This document shows positions 51,443 through 60,256 of a DNA stretch of 64,000 nt, in pieces (the first letter of the stretch is position 1; each line of letters begins with the position of its first letter). The stretch comes from Dokdonella_A sp046347015. Its GTDB lineage: Bacteria; Pseudomonadota; Gammaproteobacteria; Xanthomonadales; Rhodanobacteraceae. Under the pieces are notes generated by a model, which did no database searches, was not told the DNA's origin, and saw nothing but the letters and a program-made list of their open reading frames with translations. The stretch spans positions 19,325-83,324 of the forward strand of contig JAXMHA010000012.1 in assembly GCA_046347015.1 (NCBI GenBank), read 5' to 3'. A program made the position numbers and the translations under genes.

Positions 51443-52663
51443 ATGCACGAATCGAATCGGCTTCGTTGTACTCCCCGGATGTCGCGGCTCGGTGCCGCAC
51501 TCGGCCTCGCGTTGTTCGCGACGGGCGCGAGCGCGGTGACGGTGCAGGGCGGGGACTGGCAGTTGGACATCGGCGGCATCGTCAATGCGTATTTCACGTC
51601 GGTGAGTTGTTCCGGTGATGCCGTCGGAGGCATCGCACTGGCGAGCCGGGGCCTTGGCTGTTCCGGCGAAGACCACAAGACCACGATCGGCAACGGCCTG
51701 TTGCCGGACGGCTTGATCACGAAGTTCAAGACGACGCAGGACGGCATCGACATCGGCGGCACGATCGGGATCATGGTGCACACCGCGACGAGTTCCGGCG
51801 TCGATCCGAACTCGGGTGTCGATGTGCGCCAGGCGTTCTTCACGCTCGGCACGCCCGAGATGGGCACGGTGAAGCTCGGTCGCGACTACGGCATCTTCGG
51901 CGCGAACGCGATCCTCACCGACATGACGCTGCTCGGCGCCGGTGCGCCGACGCAGGCGACCCAGCGCGGGCGCGTCACGCTCGGCCACATCGGCGCCGGC
52001 TACACCTACCTCGGCACGTACGGACAGATGGCCTACACCTCGCCGGTGCTGGGTGGCGGCTTCACGTTCACCGGCGCGCTGGTCAGCCCGGTCGATTCCG
52101 GAGTCTTCGCATCGAAGTCGTATCCGCAGGTGCAGATGCAGTTGAGCTACGCCAACGACGTGGCCAAGGCCTGGGTCGGCATGAAGACGCAGAAATTCTA
52201 CGCCAGCTCGGATGTCGTCGGCCCGGATCCGGACGCGCCGCCCATCATCGCGACCGGCGACACGTTCAACGAGGTGGCGGGGGAAGCCGGCGTGTCGGCC
52301 AATCTCGGTGCGTTCGGTGTCCTGGCCAACGTCCAGTACGGCAAGGGCATCGGCATCCTCATCGATGGCGACCAGGGCGAGGAGAAGGGCCTCAACTATC
52401 TCGTGCAGGGAACCTGGAAGGTGACCGACAAGCTGAAGTTCGGCCTCAACTACGGCATCAGCAAGAACCAGGACAACGACACCTACAACGACGTCTACAA
52501 CGGCAGCCTCAAGTCCAACAGCAACGTGACCGGCGGCCTCTACTACCAGCTCACCAAGAGCGTGACGCTGGTCGGTGAGCTCGGCCAGACGCGTTCGAAG
52601 GATTACCTCGGCAACACCGCGAAGCAGTTCGGCGCTTCCGTGGGCGGAATCATCTTCTTCTGA
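51443..52663 (+). CDS. Gram-negative general porin
   Basis: 406 aa. The signal peptide (ends ASA) is followed by VTVQGGDWQLDIGGIVNAYF, the usual first strand of porin_4/OmpC-like barrels. Inside are DVRQAFFTLGTPEMGTVKLGRDYGIFG (loop 3 approach) and repeated strands, and it ends GASVGGIIFF with the terminal Phe required for outer membrane insertion. AAAGGGGC precedes ATG 51443. It lies 52 bp before the PQQ dehydrogenase and may admit its alcohol substrate. Confidence 0.87.
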   Translation: MHESNRLRCTPRMSRLGAALGLALFATGASAVTVQGGDWQLDIGGIVNAYFTSVSCSGDAVGGIALASRGLGCSGEDHKTTIGNGLLPDGLITKFKTTQDGIDIGGTIGIMVHTATSSGVDPNSGVDVRQAFFTLGTPEMGTVKLGRDYGIFGANAILTDMTLLGAGAPTQATQRGRVTLGHIGAGYTYLGTYGQMAYTSPVLGGGFTFTGALVSPVDSGVFASKSYPQVQMQLSYANDVAKAWVGMKTQKFYASSDVVGPDPDAPPIIATGDTFNEVAGEAGVSANLGAFGVLANVQYGKGIGILIDGDQGEEKGLNYLVQGTWKVTDKLKFGLNYGISKNQDNDTYNDVYNGSLKSNSNVTGGLYYQLTKSVTLVGELGQTRSKDYLGNTAKQFGASVGGIIFF

Positions 52664-52715
52664 CCACGGGACAACCCTTTCGAACCACTCGAACCACTCG
52701 AATCGGAGATTGCAC

Positions 52716-54437
52716 ATGATCAAGCGTTCGCAACATCGGAATTGGCGTCGCGCCCGGCTCGCAGCCGTGATGTCGGCCGCGGTGCTGGGCTGCGGTGCCG
52801 TGACGGCCACGGCGTCGGACTACCAAACCGTTACCGACGCGCGACTTGCTGCCGCGGCCAGCGATCCCGGTTGGCTGATGTACCGGCGCGATTACGCCAG
52901 CACCGGCTACGCGCCGTTCGACCAGATCAACGCTGGCAACGTCGACAAGCTCAAGGTTGCCTGGGACATGAAGTACCCGCTGACGCAGGGCTTCGAGGCG
53001 GCACCGGTCGTCAACGGCAACGTGATGTTCGTGACGACGCCGATGGACCACATCCTCGCGCTCGACGCGACCACCGGCAAGAAGATCTGGTCGTACGAGT
53101 TCCCGATCGACAAGAAGGCGTTGAAGACGGTCTGCTGCGACGTCGTCAATCGCGGTGTCGCGCTGTACGGCGACAGCGTCTACATGGAGACGCTGGACAA
53201 CCACGTCGTCGCATTCGACGCGAAGACCGGCAAGATCAAGTGGCAGAAGCAGTTGTTCGCACCGGGCGTCGGCTACTTCATGACCTCGGCGCCGCTGGCC
53301 GTGAAGGGCAAGATCATCGTCGGCACCGGTGGCGGCGAGTACGGAGCGCGCGGCTTCATCACCGCGCTCGACGCGAAGACCGGCAAGATCGCCTGGCAAG
53401 TCCATACCACCGCGGCGCCCGGTGAGCCGGGCGGCGACACCTGGCCGAAGGGCGCATACAAGACCGGCGGCGGCAACCCGTGGATCACCGGCACCTACGA
53501 CACCGCGACCGACACGCTGTTCTGGGGCGTCGGCAACCCGGGTCCGTGGCTCGCGACGTTGCGGCCGGGCGCGAACCTCTACACCGACTCGGTGCTCGCG
53601 CTCGACCCGGCGAACGGGAAGATGAAGTGGTACTACCAGTGGACACCGAACGACACGTGGGACTACGACGGCAGCAATGAAACCGTCATGGCCGACATCA
53701 CATACGAGGGCAAGCCGTACAAGGCGCTCGTGCACGCCGACCGCAACGGCTACTTCTACGCGGTCGATCGCACCGACGGCAAGCTGATCTACGCCAAGCC
53801 GTTCGTCCACGCGACGTCGATGGTCGGGCCGAAAGACGGGGTCAACCAAGCCAATCCGGACATGATCCCGACCGTCGACAAGGGCGTGTTCACGTGCCCG
53901 AGCTTCCTCGGCGGCAAGAACTGGTGGCCGATCTCGATCAATCCCGAACTGCACATGGCGTACATCCCGACGCTGAATGCGTGCATGGACATCAAGGGCA
54001 CCGAGCCGGTGGCGTACAAGGCGGGCCTCGCATTCCTCGACGTGTCGTTCGAGGTGAAGCACGACCCGACCAATGCCAACTGGGGCGGTGTGCAGGCGGT
54101 CGACCTCAACACCGGCGAGCGCGTGTGGCGCCACGAAACCGCATTGCCGTGGAACGACGGCACGTTGGCGACGGCAGGCAACATCGTCGTCAGCGGCAGC
54201 ACCGACGGCTACGTGCATGCGTTCGACGCCAAGACCGGCAAGGTGCTTTGGAAGAGCCCGCAGCTCAGTTCCGGCATCATCGGCGTGCCGACGACGTTCA
54301 AGGTCGGCGACAAGCAGTACATCGCGATCTGGGCCGGCTGGGGCGGCGCGAGCCCGATCTGGGGCGGCCAGATGGCGAACGACCCGGCGGTCAAGGCCAT
54401 TCCGAAGGGTGGACATCTGTATGTCTTCTCGTTGTAG
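52716..54437 (+). CDS. PQQ-dependent alcohol dehydrogenase, predicted lanthanide-dependent type
   Basis: 573 aa periplasmic quinoprotein. The signal peptide ends TATA. The eight-bladed propeller has recurrent W motifs (AFDAKTGKIKWQKQL, ALDPANGKMKWYYQW). The vicinal disulfide is Cys140-Cys141 (KTVCCDVV), and the active site has Asp316-Tyr-Asp318 in TWDYDGSNE. The second Asp, two residues after the catalytic one, marks lanthanide-using enzymes (XoxF, ExaF, PedH); calcium enzymes have Ala or Ser there. Methanol or ethanol is the likely substrate. It overlaps the next gene by 17 bp. Confidence 0.92.
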   Translation: MIKRSQHRNWRRARLAAVMSAAVLGCGAVTATASDYQTVTDARLAAAASDPGWLMYRRDYASTGYAPFDQINAGNVDKLKVAWDMKYPLTQGFEAAPVVNGNVMFVTTPMDHILALDATTGKKIWSYEFPIDKKALKTVCCDVVNRGVALYGDSVYMETLDNHVVAFDAKTGKIKWQKQLFAPGVGYFMTSAPLAVKGKIIVGTGGGEYGARGFITALDAKTGKIAWQVHTTAAPGEPGGDTWPKGAYKTGGGNPWITGTYDTATDTLFWGVGNPGPWLATLRPGANLYTDSVLALDPANGKMKWYYQWTPNDTWDYDGSNETVMADITYEGKPYKALVHADRNGYFYAVDRTDGKLIYAKPFVHATSMVGPKDGVNQANPDMIPTVDKGVFTCPSFLGGKNWWPISINPELHMAYIPTLNACMDIKGTEPVAYKAGLAFLDVSFEVKHDPTNANWGGVQAVDLNTGERVWRHETALPWNDGTLATAGNIVVSGSTDGYVHAFDAKTGKVLWKSPQLSSGIIGVPTTFKVGDKQYIAIWAGWGGASPIWGGQMANDPAVKAIPKGGHLYVFSL

Positions 54438-55647
54438 GAGCTCAGCGGCGCATTTCGCGCTGGCGGCCCTCGTCCTCGGCGCGGTGGTCAGCCACCGCGC
54501 CGGGGCGGCGAGCGAAGCCAGGGTCTGCATCGACGAGACGAATCCGACCGCGGCGATGGATGCACGCGTCGCCAGGGCGGCGCTCGCGTCCGGGGGTTAC
54601 ACGATCAGGGAGATCCCCTTCGTCGGCCACGGCAAGGAAGCGGGCGACGGCTTCCCGATCGGGAAGTTCGCGAAGATGGCGGCATCGGAGTGCGCGTTGA
54701 TCATGGGCTTCCCGGTCGACGTCAGCAACCCGCATCTGCCGCCGGGAGTCACCGCGACGGCGCCCTATGCGCGTACCGGCTTCGTGCTGGTCGAGAACGC
54801 GGGTGGGAAGCCGGCGACGCTCGACGAATTCCCGCAAGGGAGTGAGGTCGGGATCGCCCAGCTCGACACGTGGGCGGGACTCCTCTACAGCGCGCATCCG
54901 AACATCGTCATGCATGTTTACCCGAACGACGCCGAGATGCTCGTCGATCTCGAGCACCACAAGATCGCGGCCGGACTCACGTGGCTGTCGATCCTCGAAG
55001 GATACAGGTCCGGACCGGGCAAGCACGTTCGCCTGCACACGCAACTGCTCTCCGGCAAGCACATGGAATGGAATCTCGTCGCGCTGCACGCCGGGGCGGG
55101 TGGTGACGTGGCGGCTGCGTTCGGCCGGGGCATCGACACGCTTCGCCACAACGGCACACTCGACAAGTTGATCGCGCCGTATCCGGCGGCAGTCGAGGCC
55201 GGCGGCGGTGCGACGACGGGAAACCCATCCCGTGCGGCCGCGGCGCGTGGTTGCGATGGAAAGGTGGCGGCGAAGCCGCCGAAGCGAAAAGCAGGGCCGC
55301 CTGCGATGTACACCGAAGCCCAGGCGACCGCGGGCCAGATTGCGTACGCGCAGAACTGCTCGATGTGCCACGGGCCGCTGCTGAACGGGCAGGTGGGCGG
55401 TTATCCCGGACCCGCGCTGAAGGGCGAGGACTTTGCCGACCCGAGTTACGATTTCCACGTCAGCGACATTTTCAACTTCGTCGCCCTGCGGATGCCGGCC
55501 GCGACGCCGGGCAGCCTGCCGAAGGACGTGAACGTCGCCATCATGGCGTACCTGCTGAGGGAAAACGGCTATCCCGCAGGCGACACGGCGTTGACCTACG
55601 ACGGCGCGATGAAGTCGAACGTGCCGATCCGCTATTACGGCAAGTGA
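54421..55647 (+). CDS. Fusion of a quinoprotein-associated periplasmic binding protein (XoxJ-like) and cytochrome c (XoxG-like)
   Basis: 408 aa. After a signal peptide (ends RAGAA) comes a solute-binding-protein fold (EARVCIDETNPTAAMDARVARAAL to about residue 265) of the kind tied to PQQ dehydrogenases. A Pro/Ala/Lys linker and then a single c-type heme domain follow, with Cys313-Ser-Met-Cys316-His317 and a likely Met ligand in LRMPAATPG. In xox operons these are two genes: XoxG takes electrons from the dehydrogenase and XoxJ helps its maturation. ATG 54421 lies inside the dehydrogenase gene (17-bp overlap), implying tight coupling. Confidence 0.85.
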   Translation: MSSRCRSSAAHFALAALVLGAVVSHRAGAASEARVCIDETNPTAAMDARVARAALASGGYTIREIPFVGHGKEAGDGFPIGKFAKMAASECALIMGFPVDVSNPHLPPGVTATAPYARTGFVLVENAGGKPATLDEFPQGSEVGIAQLDTWAGLLYSAHPNIVMHVYPNDAEMLVDLEHHKIAAGLTWLSILEGYRSGPGKHVRLHTQLLSGKHMEWNLVALHAGAGGDVAAAFGRGIDTLRHNGTLDKLIAPYPAAVEAGGGATTGNPSRAAAARGCDGKVAAKPPKRKAGPPAMYTEAQATAGQIAYAQNCSMCHGPLLNGQVGGYPGPALKGEDFADPSYDFHVSDIFNFVALRMPAATPGSLPKDVNVAIMAYLLRENGYPAGDTALTYDGAMKSNVPIRYYGK

Positions 55648-55699
55648 TTCCACGGCGCGCGATGGAGCGCGCGGCGCAGCACCACGAGGAGGATCCGGA

Positions 55700-56089
55700 A
55701 TGACCGAAGTACCGTTGCAAGTCACCGCGACCCCGACGGCGGTCGCGTTGATCGAACGTCTGCACGCGAAGCATGGCCCGCTGTTGTTCCACCAATCCGG
55801 CGGTTGCTGCGACGGGTCGGCGCCGATGTGCTATTCGAAAGACGAGTTCATCGTCGGTGACCGCGACGTCCAACTCGGTGAAATCGGCGGCGCGCCGTTC
55901 TACATCAGCGGTCCGCAGTTCGAATACTGGAAGCACACCCAGCTCATCATCGACGTGGTACCGGGGCGCGGCGGCATGTTCTCGCTCGAGAACGGCGAGG
56001 GCGTCCGCTTCCTGACCCGTTCGCGCCTGTTCACGGACGGCGAAATCGACGCGCTGCAGGTGGCCGGCCGGCTCGGTTCGACGGTCTGA
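55700..56089 (+). CDS. DUF779 protein
   Basis: 129 aa. The family pattern HGPLLFHQSGGCCDGSAPMCY is present, with a metal-binding-looking Cys-Cys...Cys cluster, then GGAPFYISGPQFEYWKHTQLIIDVVPGRGGMFSLE. DUF779 genes regularly sit beside ExaC/AcoD-type aldehyde dehydrogenases, as here; the biochemical role is unknown. ATG 55700 follows GAGGATCCGG-type sequence. Confidence 0.9.
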   Translation: MTEVPLQVTATPTAVALIERLHAKHGPLLFHQSGGCCDGSAPMCYSKDEFIVGDRDVQLGEIGGAPFYISGPQFEYWKHTQLIIDVVPGRGGMFSLENGEGVRFLTRSRLFTDGEIDALQVAGRLGSTV

Positions 56090-56129
56090 GGACCTGGCCT
56101 GCGCACGCGCGGACAATTGCCCGCGGCGG

Positions 56130-56948
56130 TCAGCCGGGGGCGGACACCTTGCTGCCAACGAGGGCGGCGCGGATCGCGCGCAGTTTCGTCTTGACGGTCG
56201 CTTCGTCGTCGGGTCCGATCCGGACCAGCATCTTCTGCCCCGCCGACAAGGATTCCAGCGCGGGATCGGCGTAGGCAAAGGTGGTCTCGGTTTTCCGGAT
56301 GGCGACCGGGCCCGAGGGATCCGGTGCTGCGAGCAGGTGATCGATCACGACAATCAAGCGGTCGTTGAAGTAGCCGTTCGGGTAGCCGAGGTCGCGGTAG
56401 GCCTGCTGGAACAACGGATAGAACCGCACGTACCACGCGACTGCCGCGGCCGGATCCACTGCCTCGACAATACGCAGGTACTCGGCATAACGGTCCGAAT
56501 TCGACGCAGCAATCACGTCCACGCCTTCGTGCCGTTCGACCTGGAACTTCCCGGGTGCACCACGTACCGGCAGGATGTTCGTCCCGAGCTTGCGCGACGG
56601 CAGGGCGTCGATCGTCGCGACGATGCGCGGGATGATCGCGCGTGCGATCAGGATGTCCGCAAGGTCGCGGCCTCCCGCCAGCGTTGAAAGGGCGTCGGCC
56701 ACCGCAGAGTCGCTGTCTGCCAGTGCCGGCAGCGGTTCCGGTGGCGATTGCAGCGTACCGGTGGCCGCCTCGCCGATCGGATGCTGCACGGTTGGCGCGG
56801 CTGGCGCAGTCGGTGTCGCCGGCGTCGTGGCCGCCGGTGCGGCGGCGGGCGGTTGGCGCTTCGCTCCGAGGTACACGCCGACCCCGATCGCGATGGCGAT
56901 CACGACGGCACCACCCACCCACCAACCGATCGAGGACCTTGTTTGCAT
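56130..56948 (-). CDS. DUF3014 membrane-anchored protein
   Basis: 272 aa. One N-terminal helix (WWVGGAVVIAIAIGVGVYLGA) and an Ala/Pro/Thr-rich spacer lead to a periplasmic DUF3014 domain with RAIIPRIVATIDALPSRKL, RYAEYLRIVEAVDPAAAVAWYVRFYPLFQQAYRDLGYP and LESLSAGQKMLVRIGPDD. The function is unknown. ATG 56948 or 56957 are both possible starts. Confidence 0.88.
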   Translation of the reverse strand: MQTRSSIGWWVGGAVVIAIAIGVGVYLGAKRQPPAAAPAATTPATPTAPAAPTVQHPIGEAATGTLQSPPEPLPALADSDSAVADALSTLAGGRDLADILIARAIIPRIVATIDALPSRKLGTNILPVRGAPGKFQVERHEGVDVIAASNSDRYAEYLRIVEAVDPAAAVAWYVRFYPLFQQAYRDLGYPNGYFNDRLIVVIDHLLAAPDPSGPVAIRKTETTFAYADPALESLSAGQKMLVRIGPDDEATVKTKLRAIRAALVGSKVSAPG

Positions 56949-57097
56949 GCCATGCATCCCATCCGAACCCGTGGACCTTGGACGCATCGCCCTGCGATTC
57001 GTTCCGCGAGTCTGGTCGGAGCATCCCGATCGACACCGCGCCGGGGCGCCATGGCCTGGCGCTTGCCGCGGTAACGGCCTGCCGGCCCGGAACGCAG

Positions 57098-57123
57098 CCC
57101 CTAGGGTCTGCCCCTAGGGTCTG
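57098..57123. repeat. Perfect 13-bp tandem duplication containing CCCTAGGG
   Basis: Two head-to-tail copies of CCCCTAGGGTCTG, each with a CCCTAGGG palindrome. CTAG is rare in GC-rich bacterial genomes, so two copies 13 bp apart upstream of glnA suggest a protein-binding site. No known site was matched. Confidence 0.5.
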
Positions 57124-57148
57124 GACAGACGACGGCATGACCGGCAAC

Positions 57149-57165
57149 TGCACCATCGGAGTGCC
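57149..57165 (+). promoter_or_regulatory. NtrC-type enhancer site upstream of glnA
   Basis: TGCAC-N7-GTGCC keeps the exact GCAC/GTGC spacing of the NtrC consensus. Its centre lies about 109 bp before the predicted transcription start, matching the distance used at enterobacterial glnA. Confidence 0.7.
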
Positions 57166-57238
57166 ATCGGCGCACCATTACGGTCCAATAGTGCTCGTCC
57201 CGGTAACGTATCCAGTTGATCCGGAAGCACATCATTGC

Positions 57239-57254
57239 TGGCATGCAACCTGCT
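57239..57254 (+). promoter_or_regulatory. Sigma54 promoter of glnA
   Basis: TGGCATGCAACCTGCT fits the -24/-12 consensus, with GG and GC 12 nt apart. Expected start near 57266, 23 nt before ATG 57289. Together with the NtrC site this predicts induction under nitrogen limitation. Confidence 0.8.
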
Positions 57255-57288
57255 ATTCCAGTCGGATCATGGCCAACTGGACCCCCTC

Positions 57289-58698
57289 ATGACCGCCGCA
57301 AAAGTCCTCGAGACCCTCAAATCCGAACACGTCGAATACGTCGACCTGCGCTTTGCCGACATGCGGGGCGTGCAGCACCACGTGACGTTTCCCGCGCACT
57401 CGATCGACGCCGACACCTTCGAGGACGGCAAGATGTTCGACGGCTCGTCGATTTCCGGCTGGAAGGGAATCAACGAATCGGACATGGTCCTGATGCCCGA
57501 TCCCGCGACGGCCTTCCTCGATCCGTTCGCCGCGCGCAAGCAGTTGAACATCGTCTGCGACGTGCTGGAGCCGTCGACGATGCAGGCGTACGGGCGCGAT
57601 CCGCGTTCGATCGCGCGCCGCGCCGAGGCCTACCTCAAGTCCACCGGCGTCGCCGACACCGCGTTCTTCGGTCCCGAGCCCGAGTTCTTCATCTTCGACT
57701 CGGTGCGCTGGCAGAACGACATGGGCCGCGTGTTCTACGAAATCGGCTCCGAGGAAGCCGCGTGGAGCTCGCGCTACAAGTATGACGACGGCAACCACGG
57801 CCACCGGCCCGGCGTGAAGGGCGGCTACTTCCCGGTACCTCCGGTCGACTCGCTATCGGATCTGCGCGCCGAGATGTGCGCGGTGCTGGAGTCGATCGGC
57901 CAGGTCGTCGAAGTGCACCACCACGAGGTCGCCAACGCCGGCCAGTGCGAAATCGGCACGCGCTTCAACACGCTGCTGCACAAGGCCGATGACCTGCTCG
58001 CGTTCAAGTACGTGCTGCGCAACGTCGCGCACGCCAACGGCAAGACCGTCACCTTCATGCCCAAACCCGTCGTTGGCGACAACGGCTCCGGCATGCACGT
58101 GCACCAGTCGCTGTCGAAGGACGGCAAGAACCTGTTCGCCGGCGAGCATTACAGCGGGCTGTCGCAGCTCGCGCTGAACTACATTGGCGGCATTTTCAGG
58201 CACGCGCGCGCGATCAACGCGTTCGCGAACTCGACGACCAATTCGTACAAGCGCCTCGTGCCGGGCTTCGAGGCGCCGGTGATGCTGGCCTACTCCGCGC
58301 GCAACCGTTCGGCGTCGTGCCGCATCCCCTACGTCGGCAACCCGAAGGGCCGCCGCATCGAGGTGCGCTTCCCCGACCCGATGAACTCGGGATATTTGAC
58401 CTTCACCGCATTGATGATGGCGGGCCTCGACGGGATCCTCAACAAGATCGACCCCGGCGCACCGATGGACAAGGACCTCTATGACCTGCCGCCGGAGGAA
58501 GAACGCAACATCCCGCAGGTGTGCTCGTCGCTGGACGCCGCGCTGGAGGCGCTCGACAAGGATCGCGAGTTCCTGAAAGCCGGCGGCGTGATGAGCGACG
58601 ACTTCATCGACGCGTACATCGCGCTGAAGATGAAGGAAGTCACCGCGTACCGCGCGTCGACGCATCCGCTCGAATACCAGATGTACTACTCGATCTGA
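57289..58698 (+). CDS. glnA: Glutamine synthetase type I
   Basis: 469 aa, the standard GSI length. It makes glutamine from glutamate, ammonia and ATP. Signatures: FDGSSISGWKGINESDM, GPEPEFFIFD, EVHHHEVANAGQCEIGTRF, MPKPVVGDNGSGMHVHQS and KRLVPGFEAPV. The adenylylation tyrosine sits in DLYDLPPEEERNIPQV, so activity is probably set by GlnE. ATG 57289 follows the sigma54 leader. Confidence 0.97.
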   Translation: MTAAKVLETLKSEHVEYVDLRFADMRGVQHHVTFPAHSIDADTFEDGKMFDGSSISGWKGINESDMVLMPDPATAFLDPFAARKQLNIVCDVLEPSTMQAYGRDPRSIARRAEAYLKSTGVADTAFFGPEPEFFIFDSVRWQNDMGRVFYEIGSEEAAWSSRYKYDDGNHGHRPGVKGGYFPVPPVDSLSDLRAEMCAVLESIGQVVEVHHHEVANAGQCEIGTRFNTLLHKADDLLAFKYVLRNVAHANGKTVTFMPKPVVGDNGSGMHVHQSLSKDGKNLFAGEHYSGLSQLALNYIGGIFRHARAINAFANSTTNSYKRLVPGFEAPVMLAYSARNRSASCRIPYVGNPKGRRIEVRFPDPMNSGYLTFTALMMAGLDGILNKIDPGAPMDKDLYDLPPEEERNIPQVCSSLDAALEALDKDREFLKAGGVMSDDFIDAYIALKMKEVTAYRASTHPLEYQMYYSI

Positions 58699-58948
58699 GC
58701 GGCGTGCCGGATGCGGTAGCTCGATCGCGGATGACGAACGTGACGCCGGGCCGCCTCGAAAGAGGAACTCTTGATCGTCAGTCCCGCGCAGGTGGGAATC
58801 CGGCGGTGGTCGATGCCGCAAGCTCGAGTCGCGCGGTTGCCACGCGCGCGGCATCGACGCGTGTCGACTCGGAATACAAGGCGTCGGCTGCGCGCTTCGC
58901 AGCCGTGAGTCGGCGCGTTCCAACGCGGTAGCAGGCCGGGAGACTTCG

Positions 58949-60256
58949 ATGCGGGATGCGGCAACGCGATCGATTCCACGACTCGCGGTGCTCGCATCGG
59001 CGTTGTCCCCGGCCTGCGCACGCGCACAAACCGCCGGGCCGGACAACGGTGACACCGCATGGATGCTGGTCGCGACGCTGCTGGTGATGCTGATGATCGT
59101 GCCGGGGCTCGCGCTGTTCTACGGCGGCCTCGTCCGCGCGAAGAACATCCTGTCGGTGCTGATGCAGGTGCTGGTGGTCGCCTCGCTGGCGATCGTGCTG
59201 TGGGTCGCGTACGGCTACAGCCTCGCCTTCGACGGCGGCAACGCGGTACTCGGCGGCATCGACAAGTTGCTGTTGGCCGGCGTGACGGCCGATTCGATGC
59301 TGCCTGCCGGCCCCGGTGCGTCGATCCCGGAGTTCGTCTACATCGCGTTCCAAGGCGCGTTCGCCGCGATCAGTTGTGCACTGGTGGTGGGCGCCATCGC
59401 CGAGCGCGCACGGTTTGCCGCCGTGCTGGCGTTCGCGGCGATCTGGTTCACGGGCGCCTACCTGCCGCTCGCACACATGGTGTGGGCCGCCGACGGCTGG
59501 CTGTTCCGCATGGGTGCACTGGATTTCGCCGGCGGCACGGTCGTGCACATCAACGCCGGCGTCGCGGGGCTGGTCGGCGCGTACATGCTCGGCCCGCGGA
59601 TCGGCTTCGGACGCGAACGGTTGTCGCCGCACAGCCTGCCGCTGACCTTCACCGGCGCGGCGTTGCTGTGGGTCGGATGGTTCGGGTTCAACGCGGGCAG
59701 CGCTCTGGCCGCCAACGGCATCGCGGCGCTCGCGTTCGTCAACACGATGGTCGCGACGGCGGCCGCGGTACTGGCGTGGAGCGCGGTCGAAGCCGTGTTC
59801 CGCAAGCGCGCCTCGATGCTCGGCGCCGCGTCCGGCGCGGTCGCGGGCCTCGTCGCGATCACGCCCGCCTGCGGCACGGTCGGCGTCGGCGGCGCGTTGT
59901 GCATCGGCGCGCTCGGCGGCATCGCTGGTTTCTGGGGCGTCAACGTGTTGAAGCGCCTGCTGCGGGCCGACGACTCGCTCGACGTGTTCGGCATCCACGG
60001 CGTGTGCGGCATCGTCGGCGCGCTGCTGACGGGAATCTTCACCGCGCCGGCACTCGGCGGGACCGGTGCCGCGGGTTACGCGATGGCGCACCAGCTCGGC
60101 GTGCAGGCGCTGGGCGTTGCGGTCACCGTCGCGTGGTCGAGCGTCACCGCGCTGATCGCATTCTTCGCCGCGCGCATCGTCTTCGGCCTGCGTGTTCCAC
60201 CACGACGCCGAACGCCAGGGCCTCGACATCACGAGTCACGGCGAGTCGGCGTATGA
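58949..60256 (+). CDS. amtB: Ammonium transporter AmtB with frameshifted C-terminus
   Basis: 435 aa. A signal-peptide-like N-terminus is followed by eleven helices with NGDTAWMLVATLLVMLMIVPGLALFYGGL, FQGAFAAISCALVVGAIAERARF, VVHINAGVAGLVGA and the twin-His pore (FGIHGVCGIVGALLTGIF). The annotated frame ends in an odd Arg-rich tail (PPRRRTPGPRHHESRR). One base out of phase, from about 60195 to the TGA at 60261-60263, the sequence encodes the canonical Amt tail ERQGLDITSHGESAYEV. A single extra base near 60197-60203 explains both. That tail binds GlnK, so regulation would be lost if the shift is real. Confidence 0.93.
   Translation: MRDAATRSIPRLAVLASALSPACARAQTAGPDNGDTAWMLVATLLVMLMIVPGLALFYGGLVRAKNILSVLMQVLVVASLAIVLWVAYGYSLAFDGGNAVLGGIDKLLLAGVTADSMLPAGPGASIPEFVYIAFQGAFAAISCALVVGAIAERARFAAVLAFAAIWFTGAYLPLAHMVWAADGWLFRMGALDFAGGTVVHINAGVAGLVGAYMLGPRIGFGRERLSPHSLPLTFTGAALLWVGWFGFNAGSALAANGIAALAFVNTMVATAAAVLAWSAVEAVFRKRASMLGAASGAVAGLVAITPACGTVGVGGALCIGALGGIAGFWGVNVLKRLLRADDSLDVFGIHGVCGIVGALLTGIFTAPALGGTGAAGYAMAHQLGVQALGVAVTVAWSSVTALIAFFAARIVFGLRVPPRRRTPGPRHHESRRVGV

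Noticed and set aside
57172..57194. Second NtrC-like GCAC...GTGC pair upstream of glnA
   Set aside because: The gap is 15 nt instead of 7, so it does not fit the NtrC dyad; only the site at 57149-57165 was kept.
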